Positions 1 to 5,137 of a DNA stretch of 5,213 nt are shown here, piece by piece. Source of the DNA: an uncultured Pseudomonadota bacterium (GTDB lineage: Bacteria > Pseudomonadota > Gammaproteobacteria > Burkholderiales > Methylophilaceae); NCBI GenBank assembly GCA_903854305.1, contig CAINWC010000342.1, positions 1 to 5,213 on the forward strand. The letters are read 5' to 3'. The translations under genes and the position numbers were made by a program. The notes under the pieces were generated by a model, which did not search any database, was not told the origin of the DNA, and saw only the letters and a list, made by a program, of their open reading frames with translations. The stretch's first letter is position 1, and each line of letters begins with the position of its first letter.

Positions 1-33
1 CAGGTCTGTATATAGATTTTTTATTATATTTAG

Positions 34-39
34 TATAAA
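34..39 (+). promoter_or_regulatory. Possible -10 element for the TetR-family gene
   Basis: TATAAA at 34-39 (overlapped by TAAAAT at 36-41) is the best -10-like hexamer in the very AT-rich 72 bases before the first gene. No convincing -35 lies 16-18 bases upstream, so the call is weak; AT-rich DNA gives such matches by chance. The ribosome site GGTGA at 61-65, 7 bases before the ATG at 73, is reasonable. A roughly palindromic stretch at 6-16 (TCTGTATATAGA-like) could be an autoregulatory operator but is imperfect. Confidence 0.3.
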
Positions 40-72
40 ATAAACTTCAAGTATTTAATTGGTGACAATTCC

Positions 73-636
73 ATGTCTACATTAAAAAGTAAAATATTAG
101 TGGTAGCTACCGACCTTTTTCAAACAAGGGGAATAAACTCGACTGGCGTTGATACCATTGTCGCGGTGGCTGGCACCACAAAAATGACGCTTTATAAATA
201 CTTCACTAGCAAAGAGAATTTAATTCTTGAAGTCCTTGAAAAAGGCCATCAGGATTTTCAAAGCTGGCTAAACGAAAAACTAACCGCCAATACCAAAAAG
301 CCCAGCGAAAAGTTACAAAAACTCTTCGAGTTTATTGAAGAATGGGTCACGTCACCTAGCTTTCGCGGCATGGGGTTTATCAAAGCATCGGCTGAGTTTC
401 CTAATGAAGAAAGTCCTGTGCATCAATTATCCTCAGAGCAATCACGCCAATTTCGGCAATATATAAGTAGTTTAGCTACCGAAGCAAACATTAAAGATGC
501 GGATGGGTTAGCGTTGCAGCTTTCATTGTTATTTGAAGGTGCAGTGCAAGCCGAACAAATGAAACGTGGCTCTGGCGCCATGAAGTACGCAAAGAAAGCA
601 TCAAAAATATTAATTGATGGCGCATTAGCAGATTAG
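73..636 (+). CDS. TetR/AcrR-family transcriptional regulator
   Basis: A 187-residue protein of typical TetR-family length. The N-terminal domain (about residues 5-52) has the family's helix-turn-helix: helix 2 around GVDTIVAVAG (25-34), then TKMTLYKYF (36-44), the recognition-helix block, followed by TSKENLI. The C-terminal half (about 60-185) is helical. It carries RGMGFIKASAEFP (98-110) followed by SPVH, a pattern common in one large TetR subgroup where it lies in the ligand-binding domain. Such proteins act as dimeric repressors released by a small molecule; the ligand here cannot be read. The ATG at 73 has GGTGA 7 bases upstream. The nearest downstream gene, the kinase at 756, is 119 bases away with its own possible promoter, so there is no strong sign of a shared operon. 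The target may lie upstream of the window or be the gene itself. Family certain, function unknown. Confidence 0.9.
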   Translation: MSTLKSKILVVATDLFQTRGINSTGVDTIVAVAGTTKMTLYKYFTSKENLILEVLEKGHQDFQSWLNEKLTANTKKPSEKLQKLFEFIEEWVTSPSFRGMGFIKASAEFPNEESPVHQLSSEQSRQFRQYISSLATEANIKDADGLALQLSLLFEGAVQAEQMKRGSGAMKYAKKASKILIDGALAD

Positions 637-700
637 TTTTAAACTTTGGCAGTTTGCCAGCGATAAATAAGTTAATAAATGTAAGCAATCCCTAAGTTGC

Positions 701-730
701 TTGCTTGTAGTAGGCAATAAATAAGATAAT
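701..730 (+). promoter_or_regulatory. Possible promoter of the PfkB-type kinase gene
   Basis: GATAAT at 725-730 matches the -10 consensus at 5 of 6 positions; TTGCTT at 701-706 is a weak -35 (3 of 6) at 18-base spacing. Transcription would start near 737, giving a leader of about 19 bases before the ATG at 756. TAAAAT at 738-743 is an alternative -10 but would leave almost no leader. The -10 overlaps the left arm of the inverted repeat at 724-748. Inference from consensus only. Confidence 0.35.
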
Positions 731-748
731 GTTTTTTTAAAATTATCT
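724..748 (+). repeat. Inverted repeat just before the kinase start codon
   Basis: AGATAAT (724-730) and ATTATCT (742-748) are perfect 7-base complements around an 11-base AT-rich centre. Skipping G731, three further T-A pairs can extend the stem. The dyad ends 7 bases before the ATG at 756 and overlaps the candidate -10. It could be an operator for a dimeric repressor (the TetR-family gene next door is one candidate) or a weak leader hairpin. It is AT-rich, so chance is a real alternative. Confidence 0.4.
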
Positions 749-755
749 GACACTC

Positions 756-1712
756 ATGCATACACTTATTTGCGGTTCACTCGCCTTCGACACCATCATG
801 GTGTTTCAAGATCAATTCAAAAATCACATCTTACCAGACAAGATTCACGCCCTTAGTGTGGCGTTTTATGTGCCAGAAATGCGTCGTGAATTTGGCGGTA
901 CCGCGGGCAATATTGCTTATAATTTGCAATTACTGGATGGTAATCCGCTGATTATGGCCACTGTAGGTGATGACTTTGCGAGCTATACACAGTGGCTCAA
1001 TAGTCAAAAAATTAACACTGCGCATATTAAAACCATCCCGAACAGCTTTACTGCGCAGGCTTTTATCACCACAGATACCGATGACAACCAGATTACGGCT
1101 TTTCATCCCGGTGCAATGATAGAGTCTCACCAGAACAGCGTGAATGATGCGAAAAATGTAACCTTGGCGATTATTGCACCGGATGGTCGCGATGGCATGT
1201 TTCAACATGCTCGTGAGTGTTTCGAGGCAGGCATTCCATTTTTGTTTGATCCTGGCCAAGGCTTACCGATGTTTAGTGGTGAAGAGCTTTTACAGTTCAT
1301 TGAAATGGCAGATTACCTAGCGGTGAATGATTACGAGTCTCAAATCATTCAAGATAAAACAGGGTTATCCTTAGATGAATTAGCGCTTAAAGTTAAGGCG
1401 CTTATCGTGACACTAGGTGGTGCTGGCTCACAAATCTATGCGGATGGTCAACGTTTTGACATTCCATGCGTCAAGGCAATGAGTATTGTTGACCCAACAG
1501 GCTGCGGTGATGCGTATCGTGCGGGCTTGATGTACGGCATGTCTAAAGGCTGGGATTGGCCAACATGCGGCAGATTAGCGTCTACGATGGGTGCGATTAA
1601 AATTGAAAGTCGCGGAGGACAAAACCACAAACCTACACGCGCTGAAATTGAAGCCATTTATGCACAAGCATTGGTGAATGAAACCGCCATTGCTGAGCAA
1701 GCGCTAGGCTAA
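756..1712 (+). CDS. PfkB-family carbohydrate kinase, adenosine kinase-like
   Basis: A 318-residue ribokinase-fold sugar/nucleoside kinase. Landmarks: N-terminal strand LICGSLAFDTIMVF with the substrate-binding Asp (D12); GGTAGN at 47-52 (PfkB signature 1); NDYE at 191-194 (NxxE, Mg-phosphate handling); TLGGAGS at 219-225; and DPTGCGDAYRAG at 246-257 (signature 2), with catalytic base D252 and the anion hole formed by TGCG. HILPDKIH, FHPGAM and DPGQGLP recall the bacterial adenosine kinase type exemplified by Mycobacterium Rv2202c, rather than ribokinase or fructokinase. The likely reaction is therefore adenosine + ATP to AMP + ADP in the cytoplasm, a purine salvage step. Substrate is inferred from resemblance, not proven. 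The ATG at 756 is required because residues 4-16 are conserved, although no clear Shine-Dalgarno precedes it (ATTATCTGACACTC). The gene appears monocistronic: own possible promoter, strong terminator immediately after the TAA. Confidence 0.85.
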   Translation: MHTLICGSLAFDTIMVFQDQFKNHILPDKIHALSVAFYVPEMRREFGGTAGNIAYNLQLLDGNPLIMATVGDDFASYTQWLNSQKINTAHIKTIPNSFTAQAFITTDTDDNQITAFHPGAMIESHQNSVNDAKNVTLAIIAPDGRDGMFQHARECFEAGIPFLFDPGQGLPMFSGEELLQFIEMADYLAVNDYESQIIQDKTGLSLDELALKVKALIVTLGGAGSQIYADGQRFDIPCVKAMSIVDPTGCGDAYRAGLMYGMSKGWDWPTCGRLASTMGAIKIESRGGQNHKPTRAEIEAIYAQALVNETAIAEQALG

Positions 1713-1725
1713 GACATCCCTGAAC

Positions 1726-1763
1726 AAAAGCTCGTTTTAACCTACTAGTTAAAACGAGCTTTT
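1726..1763 (+). terminator. Rho-independent terminator after the kinase gene
   Basis: A perfect 16-bp stem (1726-1741 with 1748-1763) closes a 6-base loop CTACTA (1742-1747). The outer pairs are AAAA against TTTT, so the 3' T tract is part of the stem and the element could work on both strands. It starts 13 bases after the kinase stop codon and insulates olsB from upstream transcription. Confidence 0.88.
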
Positions 1764-1840
1764 AAAAACACTTTTTAAAAAAGATGGTATTTATAAGTAG
1801 CATTTTCTTATTGTGATTTAAAATTTTCCAGCTGATGTAA

Positions 1841-1869
1841 CTGTCAACAAACAGTCATATTGCCGTCAT
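1841..1869 (+). promoter_or_regulatory. Candidate Pho box (three PhoB half-sites) before olsBA
   Basis: Three direct repeats lie in exact 11-base register: CTGTCAA (1841-1847), CAGTCAT (1852-1858) and CCGTCAT (1863-1869), separated by the AT-containing 4-mers CAAA and ATTG. This is the layout of PhoB sites, where 7-base CTGTCAT half-sites are spaced by 4 AT-rich bases. Against the E. coli 18-base consensus CTGTCATAWAWCTGTCAY, bases 1841-1858 match at 15 positions and 1852-1869 at 14. PhoB-dependent olsB expression under phosphate limitation is known in other bacteria (for example Sinorhizobium meliloti), which makes the location meaningful. No perfect -10 sits at the usual spacing: GTTAAT (1875-1880, 4 of 6) and TAATCT (1877-1882) are the candidates, giving a start near 1887. 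Direct reading plus inference; binding is not shown. Confidence 0.68.
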
Positions 1870-1895
1870 CAATTGTTAATCTGAATTCATTAAAG

Positions 1896-1916
1896 TCTCC
1901 TTATTCTTAAAGGAGA
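1896..1916 (+). promoter_or_regulatory. Hairpin that sequesters the olsB ribosome binding site
   Basis: TCTCCTT (1896-1902) is the perfect complement of AAGGAGA (1910-1916), with the 7-base loop ATTCTTA. The 3' arm contains the whole strong Shine-Dalgarno AAGGAG (1910-1915), which is 7 bases before the ATG at 1923. If the transcript begins near 1887, as the candidate -10 implies, the leader would hold this hairpin intact and could hide the ribosome site. A translational switch, an RNA thermometer, or a chance complement to a purine-rich motif are all possible; the pairing is seen, the role is inferred. Confidence 0.5.
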
Positions 1917-1922
1917 GAACTC

Positions 1923-2711
1923 ATGGTTCGTAAAGATTTTACTTTAGTTGAAAAAACAACAGAACGTAGCCGCAAACAAATTGAATTACAAGAATCACCA
2001 CAAAGACGACTTTATATAAGCCTTGCACGCACGCAGGCAGAAATTGAGGAAGCCCAGCGCTTGCGTTATAAAGTATTTGCAGAAGAGATGGGTGCACAAG
2101 TTTCAGGCACTGGCGGCTTGGATGTTGATGGTTTTGACCAGTTTTGTGATCATTTACTTGTACGGGATAGCGAGACCAATCAGGTCATCGGCACCTATAG
2201 AATTCTAAGTCCTGAAAAAGCTAATGAAGCTGGCGGTTACTACTCCGCAGGCGAGTTTGATTTAAGCAGACTCGCGCATCTATTCGACCGCACAGTAGAA
2301 GTTGGCCGCGCTTGTGTACACCAGAACTATCGTAACGGCGGCACCATTACCATGTTGTGGGCTGGGCTTGCCAAGTACATGCAAATCAATAACTATGAAT
2401 ACATGATAGGTTGCGGCAGCGTTAGCATGTCTGACGGTGGACACGCTGCAGCCAGTTTGTATCAAAAGCTACAAGATGATTATTTATCACCGATTGAATA
2501 TCGCGTATTTGCACGTAATCCATTGCCGATTCAATCATTACGCACGGATATGCAAGTAGCTTGCCCGCCATTGATTAAAGGCTATTTACGCCTTGGCGCC
2601 TACATTTGTGGTGAACCAGCGTGGGATCCCTATTTCAACACAGCGGATATGCTGGTAATGTTACCCCTATCTAGAATCAACCCAAGATATGCCGCACACT
2701 TTCTAAAATAG
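1923..2711 (+). CDS. olsB: L-ornithine N(alpha)-acyltransferase (OlsB-type, GNAT fold)
   Basis: A 262-residue cytosolic or membrane-peripheral enzyme of the OlsB/hemolysin-like GNAT group (acetyltransf_5 type). It transfers a 3-hydroxyacyl chain from acyl carrier protein to the alpha-amino group of ornithine, giving lyso-ornithine lipid, the first step of ornithine lipid synthesis. Visible blocks in order: AQRLRYKVFAEEMGA (about 44-58), CDHLLVRD (75-82), IGTYRIL (89-95), EVGRACVHQNYRNGG (126-140, the acyl-donor/core GNAT region), MIGCGSVS (161-168), and CPPLIKGYLRLGAYICGEPA (214-233), followed by DMLVMLPL. Length is normal for the family. The ATG at 1923 has a near-ideal AAGGAG 7 bases upstream, inside an inverted repeat. 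A Pho-box-like array lies 54-82 bases before the start. olsA follows 28 bases after the stop, giving the complete two-step pathway. Substrate preference for ornithine over lysine or another amine is inferred from the family and from the olsA neighbour. Confidence 0.87.
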   Translation: MVRKDFTLVEKTTERSRKQIELQESPQRRLYISLARTQAEIEEAQRLRYKVFAEEMGAQVSGTGGLDVDGFDQFCDHLLVRDSETNQVIGTYRILSPEKANEAGGYYSAGEFDLSRLAHLFDRTVEVGRACVHQNYRNGGTITMLWAGLAKYMQINNYEYMIGCGSVSMSDGGHAAASLYQKLQDDYLSPIEYRVFARNPLPIQSLRTDMQVACPPLIKGYLRLGAYICGEPAWDPYFNTADMLVMLPLSRINPRYAAHFLK

Positions 2712-2739
2712 AGAAAATGCGCAGAATCGTACAATTACT

Positions 2740-3531
2740 TTGCAATCATTAAATACGGGCTTAATAGCTAGCAATAAAATCACACGATACTTTCGTATTG
2801 GTCGAATAGTGGTGCACACACTTGCGGGGGTATTGATTGCATCCTCAGTATTGCCACTGGCGAGTAAACCAATAAAACTGCGCATCATCCAATGGTGGTG
2901 CAGTCGTTTGCTGGTTGCATTTAACATTCGCGTCGTTTCTCATGGGCATATTCCCCAGGCGCACGAGCCGTTAAAAACCACTATGTTCGTAGCTAATCAT
3001 ATTTCATGGACAGATATTCATGCGCTTAATAGCATTGTCACGCTAAGATTTATCGCAAAATCTGAAATAAGAAATTGGCCTGTTTTTGGCTATTTAACCA
3101 GTAAAGCGAACGCGCTTTTTATTGATCGCGGCAAACGACAAGATGCAGCTCGCATTGTAAATATGGCCGCACTCTGCTTAGAAGCAGGAGATAATCTTTG
3201 CTTCTTCCCCGAAGGAACAACTACCGACGGCACGGAAATTAAGCGTTTTAAAAGCAGCCTGATACAAGCCGCTATTCAAGCCAACGCGACCATTAGACCC
3301 GTTGCAATTCGCTACCCCACTCCCAATGGTAGCGCTAATTTAGGTGTGGCGTATGCGGGAGAGACTACCATGCGAGAATCGATGCTACAGATATTGTCGC
3401 AAAAACATCCTGTCGTTGAACTGCATTTTTTAGCGCCAATTATTATCGCAGAATTGGCTGAGCAAGATAAAGATCGACGTGTATTAACACAACACGTTGA
3501 ATATTTAATTCGCACTAAACTGGATTTATAG
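2740..3531 (+). CDS. olsA: 1-acyl-sn-glycerol-3-phosphate-type acyltransferase, OlsA-like
   Basis: A PlsC-family membrane acyltransferase of 263 residues as read here. It carries the catalytic HX4D motif in NHISWTD (H87, D92), the IDRGK block (128-132) and FPEGTTTDG (156-164, the EGT substrate motif). A hydrophobic segment at about residues 23-42 would anchor it to the inner membrane. Next to olsB the expected role is O-acylation of lyso-ornithine lipid with a fatty acyl-ACP, giving ornithine lipid; activity on lysophosphatidic acid is also known in such enzymes. The start is uncertain: the reading frame opens at 2707 after an in-frame stop, and the first usual start codon is TTG at 2740, with no clear Shine-Dalgarno. 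GTG codons at residues 24-25 would remove the basic N-terminus (KITRYFRIGR) that normally precedes the membrane segment, so TTG is preferred. Translation may be coupled to olsB. No clear terminator follows before the convergent apaH. Confidence 0.82.
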   Translation: MQSLNTGLIASNKITRYFRIGRIVVHTLAGVLIASSVLPLASKPIKLRIIQWWCSRLLVAFNIRVVSHGHIPQAHEPLKTTMFVANHISWTDIHALNSIVTLRFIAKSEIRNWPVFGYLTSKANALFIDRGKRQDAARIVNMAALCLEAGDNLCFFPEGTTTDGTEIKRFKSSLIQAAIQANATIRPVAIRYPTPNGSANLGVAYAGETTMRESMLQILSQKHPVVELHFLAPIIIAELAEQDKDRRVLTQHVEYLIRTKLDL

Positions 3532-3568
3532 TTATTAATGACCTGAAAAATACCATTGCGCTAACAGA

Positions 3569-4405
3569 TTATTTAAAACGTTTAACCTTCAATGGTTTAT
3601 CAAGTGGATTAGACGCCACTTGCGTGATCACTTTTGTATGGATATTCATAGCGGTTAACTGCCCCCCCCACAAACAGCCCGTATCCAGTGAATATACATT
3701 ATTTCTATGCTGCAAACCTAAAGCCGACCAATGACCAAAAATCACTTCTGACGTTTGCGTAGCTCTTGTAGGCACGTCGAACCAAGGCATGAATCCATTC
3801 GGTATATCTTGCAGCTCGCCTTTAAATGCAAATTCCATTTCACCTTGCTCTGTACACACACGCAACCGAGTCATCGCATTAGTGATTAATCGCAATCTAG
3901 CCATTCCTGTTAAGTGATCAGACCAACGATTTGGCTGATTACCATACATGTGAAACAAAAATTCTAAATACTGATCGCCCTGTAATGCAGCTTCAACCTC
4001 AGCAGCATAAGCCATCGCTTGCTCAGCAGACCATTGTGGCAATAATCCAGCATGCACCATTAGAAAATTATCTTCCTGGACCATCAGACGCTGGTGACGT
4101 AGCCAATCGAGCAAAATACCCCTATCCGCTGCGGCTAGCAAGCCATCCAAAGTATCACCCTTGTGCGCTTTAACAAAGCCATGAGCCACCACCAACGCAT
4201 GCAGATCATGATTACCCAGCACGACCTTTAAGCTATCTTGATGCGCGTAACACCACCGTAGCACTTCTAATGAACCACTACCACGGTTGATTAAGTCACC
4301 CACCAACCAAAGCCGGTCTAGTTTCGGATTAAACTGAATACGCGTTAACAATGCCTGAAAAGCATGATAACAACCTTGAATATCACCAATCGCATAAATT
4401 GCCAT
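3569..4405 (-). CDS. apaH: Symmetrical bis(5'-nucleosyl)-tetraphosphatase (diadenosine tetraphosphatase)
   Basis: A 278-residue metallophosphoesterase that splits Ap4A into two ADP in the cytoplasm and also acts on other dinucleoside polyphosphates, including NpnN caps on RNA. The metal-ligand motifs are all present: GDIQGC (7-12), GDLINRG (36-42), GNHDLH (64-69), VHAGLLP (117-123) and GHW (224-226). The ApaH-specific C-terminal block DTGCLWGG (241-248) separates it from general serine/threonine phosphatases. One small departure is Ser in RGSGSL, where many relatives have Pro (RGPGSL). The Trp-Gly-Gly of the C-terminal block is encoded by an uninterrupted run of eight G (plus-strand C at 3662-3669). 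The gene is convergent with olsA (37 bases between the stops). The ribosome site before the ATG is weak, and a hairpin terminator lies 17 bases upstream, so its promoter is unclear. Confidence 0.93.
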   Translation of the reverse strand: MAIYAIGDIQGCYHAFQALLTRIQFNPKLDRLWLVGDLINRGSGSLEVLRWCYAHQDSLKVVLGNHDLHALVVAHGFVKAHKGDTLDGLLAAADRGILLDWLRHQRLMVQEDNFLMVHAGLLPQWSAEQAMAYAAEVEAALQGDQYLEFLFHMYGNQPNRWSDHLTGMARLRLITNAMTRLRVCTEQGEMEFAFKGELQDIPNGFMPWFDVPTRATQTSEVIFGHWSALGLQHRNNVYSLDTGCLWGGQLTAMNIHTKVITQVASNPLDKPLKVKRFK

Positions 4406-4422
4406 ACAATCTTATTACCCAT

Positions 4423-4457
4423 AAAAAAAGCCACTTAACTTGCTAAGTGGCTTTTTT
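4423..4457 (-). terminator. Terminator of the cytochrome gene, in the apaH leader
   Basis: GCCACTTA (4430-4437) and TAAGTGGC (4444-4451) form a perfect 8-bp stem with a 6-base loop. It is flanked by seven A on the left (4423-4429) and six T on the right (4452-4457), so it can terminate on either strand. By position it ends the cytochrome transcript on the minus strand, about 50 bases after its stop. Its minus-strand U tract ends 17 bases before the apaH ATG, leaving little room for a separate promoter between. Confidence 0.85.
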
Positions 4458-4503
4458 ATTTTAATTAACCTGCTTAAAATCTAGCGTATCACTTAAATGC
4501 TCA

Positions 4504-5010
4504 TTACTTACCAGCAGATGCTTTTGGTGTAAAGTTAGCGCCACTAGCGTTTGCCATATCAGCAATAGCGCCAGCAATCTCGCCATCCGTCAAAGCTGGA
4601 TTACCACCTCGGGCTGGCATGCTACGAATACCATTAATAGCATGACTGATTAGTGTATCGTAACCCTGCGCAATACGTGGCTTCCAAGCATCTTTATCAC
4701 CAATTTTTGGCGCATTCATTAAACCCGCCGCATGGCACATTGAGCATACGGCTTTAACCACTTCTGCACCACTTTTATCTGCATGAGGGCCCGCATCAGC
4801 ACTTGCAACGTCAACAGAAGCTACTGGTTTGATATTTGATTCAGTTTGAGCAATAGCAGCCGCAGGTTCAGCTACTTCTGGCGCACCAATCACACCAAAT
4901 GTCTTAGCGATTAACGCAATAATTAACGTAAAAGCTAAAATACTGCCCGGAATAATAAGAATTAGTTGCCAAAATGTTGAACCTTTGTATTCTTTATCTT
5001 TAGAGCTCAT
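4504..5010 (-). CDS. Membrane-anchored mono-haem c-type cytochrome (cytochrome c5-like)
   Basis: A 168-residue protein with one haem site CSMCH (C89, C92, H93) and a likely Met axial ligand in RSMPARGG (M131), followed by a helix LTDGEIAGAIADM typical of class I cytochrome c5-type domains. The N-terminus is short and charged (MSSKDKEYKG), then a hydrophobic helix at about 14-36 with no obvious cleavage site. It is therefore probably an uncleaved anchor that places the haem domain in the periplasm. An Ala/Val/Pro-rich linker (43-80) joins anchor to domain. Likely role: electron transfer between a membrane complex and a terminal oxidase or periplasmic dehydrogenase; the partner cannot be named. 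Some relatives carry two haem domains, this one only one. The start ATG at 5010 has GGGGAA (plus 5019-5024) 8 bases upstream and a good promoter. It is followed by its own terminator, so it is probably monocistronic. Confidence 0.9.
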   Translation of the reverse strand: MSSKDKEYKGSTFWQLILIIPGSILAFTLIIALIAKTFGVIGAPEVAEPAAAIAQTESNIKPVASVDVASADAGPHADKSGAEVVKAVCSMCHAAGLMNAPKIGDKDAWKPRIAQGYDTLISHAINGIRSMPARGGNPALTDGEIAGAIADMANASGANFTPKASAGK

Positions 5011-5046
5011 TACAGTAATTCCCCAGAATCAATTTAATATAAATCT

Positions 5047-5074
5047 ATTATACCGATTCTTTAACTTAAGGCAA
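5047..5074 (-). promoter_or_regulatory. Sigma-70-type promoter of the cytochrome gene
   Basis: On the minus strand, a perfect TATAAT (plus 5047-5052) lies 16 bases downstream of TTGCCT (plus 5069-5074, 4 of 6 to TTGACA). Transcription would start near plus 5040, giving a leader of about 30 bases to the ATG at 5010. It is back to back with the tRNA-Arg promoter, whose -10 is at 5120-5125. Confidence 0.65.
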
Positions 5075-5119
5075 AAGTGCTTGGGCAAAGGTAAAGAGGC
5101 GTCAGATGCAACACTTTGC

Positions 5120-5125
5120 TATAAT
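5120..5125 (+). promoter_or_regulatory. -10 element of the tRNA-Arg promoter
   Basis: A perfect TATAAT, followed by the G/C-containing discriminator GGCGT, lies 12 bases before the tRNA 5' end. The predicted start near 5132 leaves a leader of about 6 bases. No good -35 is visible at 17 bases (AGGCGT at 5097-5102). A GC-rich discriminator is a known feature of stringently controlled stable-RNA promoters; that control here is inference. Confidence 0.6.
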
Positions 5126-5137
5126 GGCGTAGTGATT

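Noticed and set aside
647..659. TGGCA-GTT-TGCCA mini-hairpin after the TetR-family gene
   Set aside because: Only 5 bp, and no T tract follows, so it is not supportable as a terminator.
491..688. Minus-strand open frame of 65 codons overlapping the end of the TetR-family gene
   Set aside because: It is mostly antisense to the regulator, shows no domain and no convincing start context.
683..702. AAGCAA/TTGCTT inverted repeat with an 8-base loop in the gap before the kinase
   Set aside because: The stem is short and there is no T tract; repeated TTGCTT/TGCTTG copies make chance pairing likely.
663..725. Direct repeat ATAAATAAG at 663-671 and 717-725
   Set aside because: Nine AT-only-rich bases in an AT-rich gap are expected by chance; no period or third copy.
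930..1259. Minus-strand open frame of 109 codons inside the kinase gene
   Set aside because: It lies wholly within a well-supported conserved gene, has no ribosome site or family motif, and reads as the antisense shadow of the coding strand.
1840..1855. ACTGT-CAACAA-ACAGT inverted repeat in the olsB upstream region
   Set aside because: The 11-base direct-repeat (Pho box) reading explains the same bases better and extends to a third copy that the palindrome does not.
3931..4173. Plus-strand open frame of 80 codons inside apaH
   Set aside because: It is antisense to the conserved middle of ApaH and has no recognisable domain or start signals.
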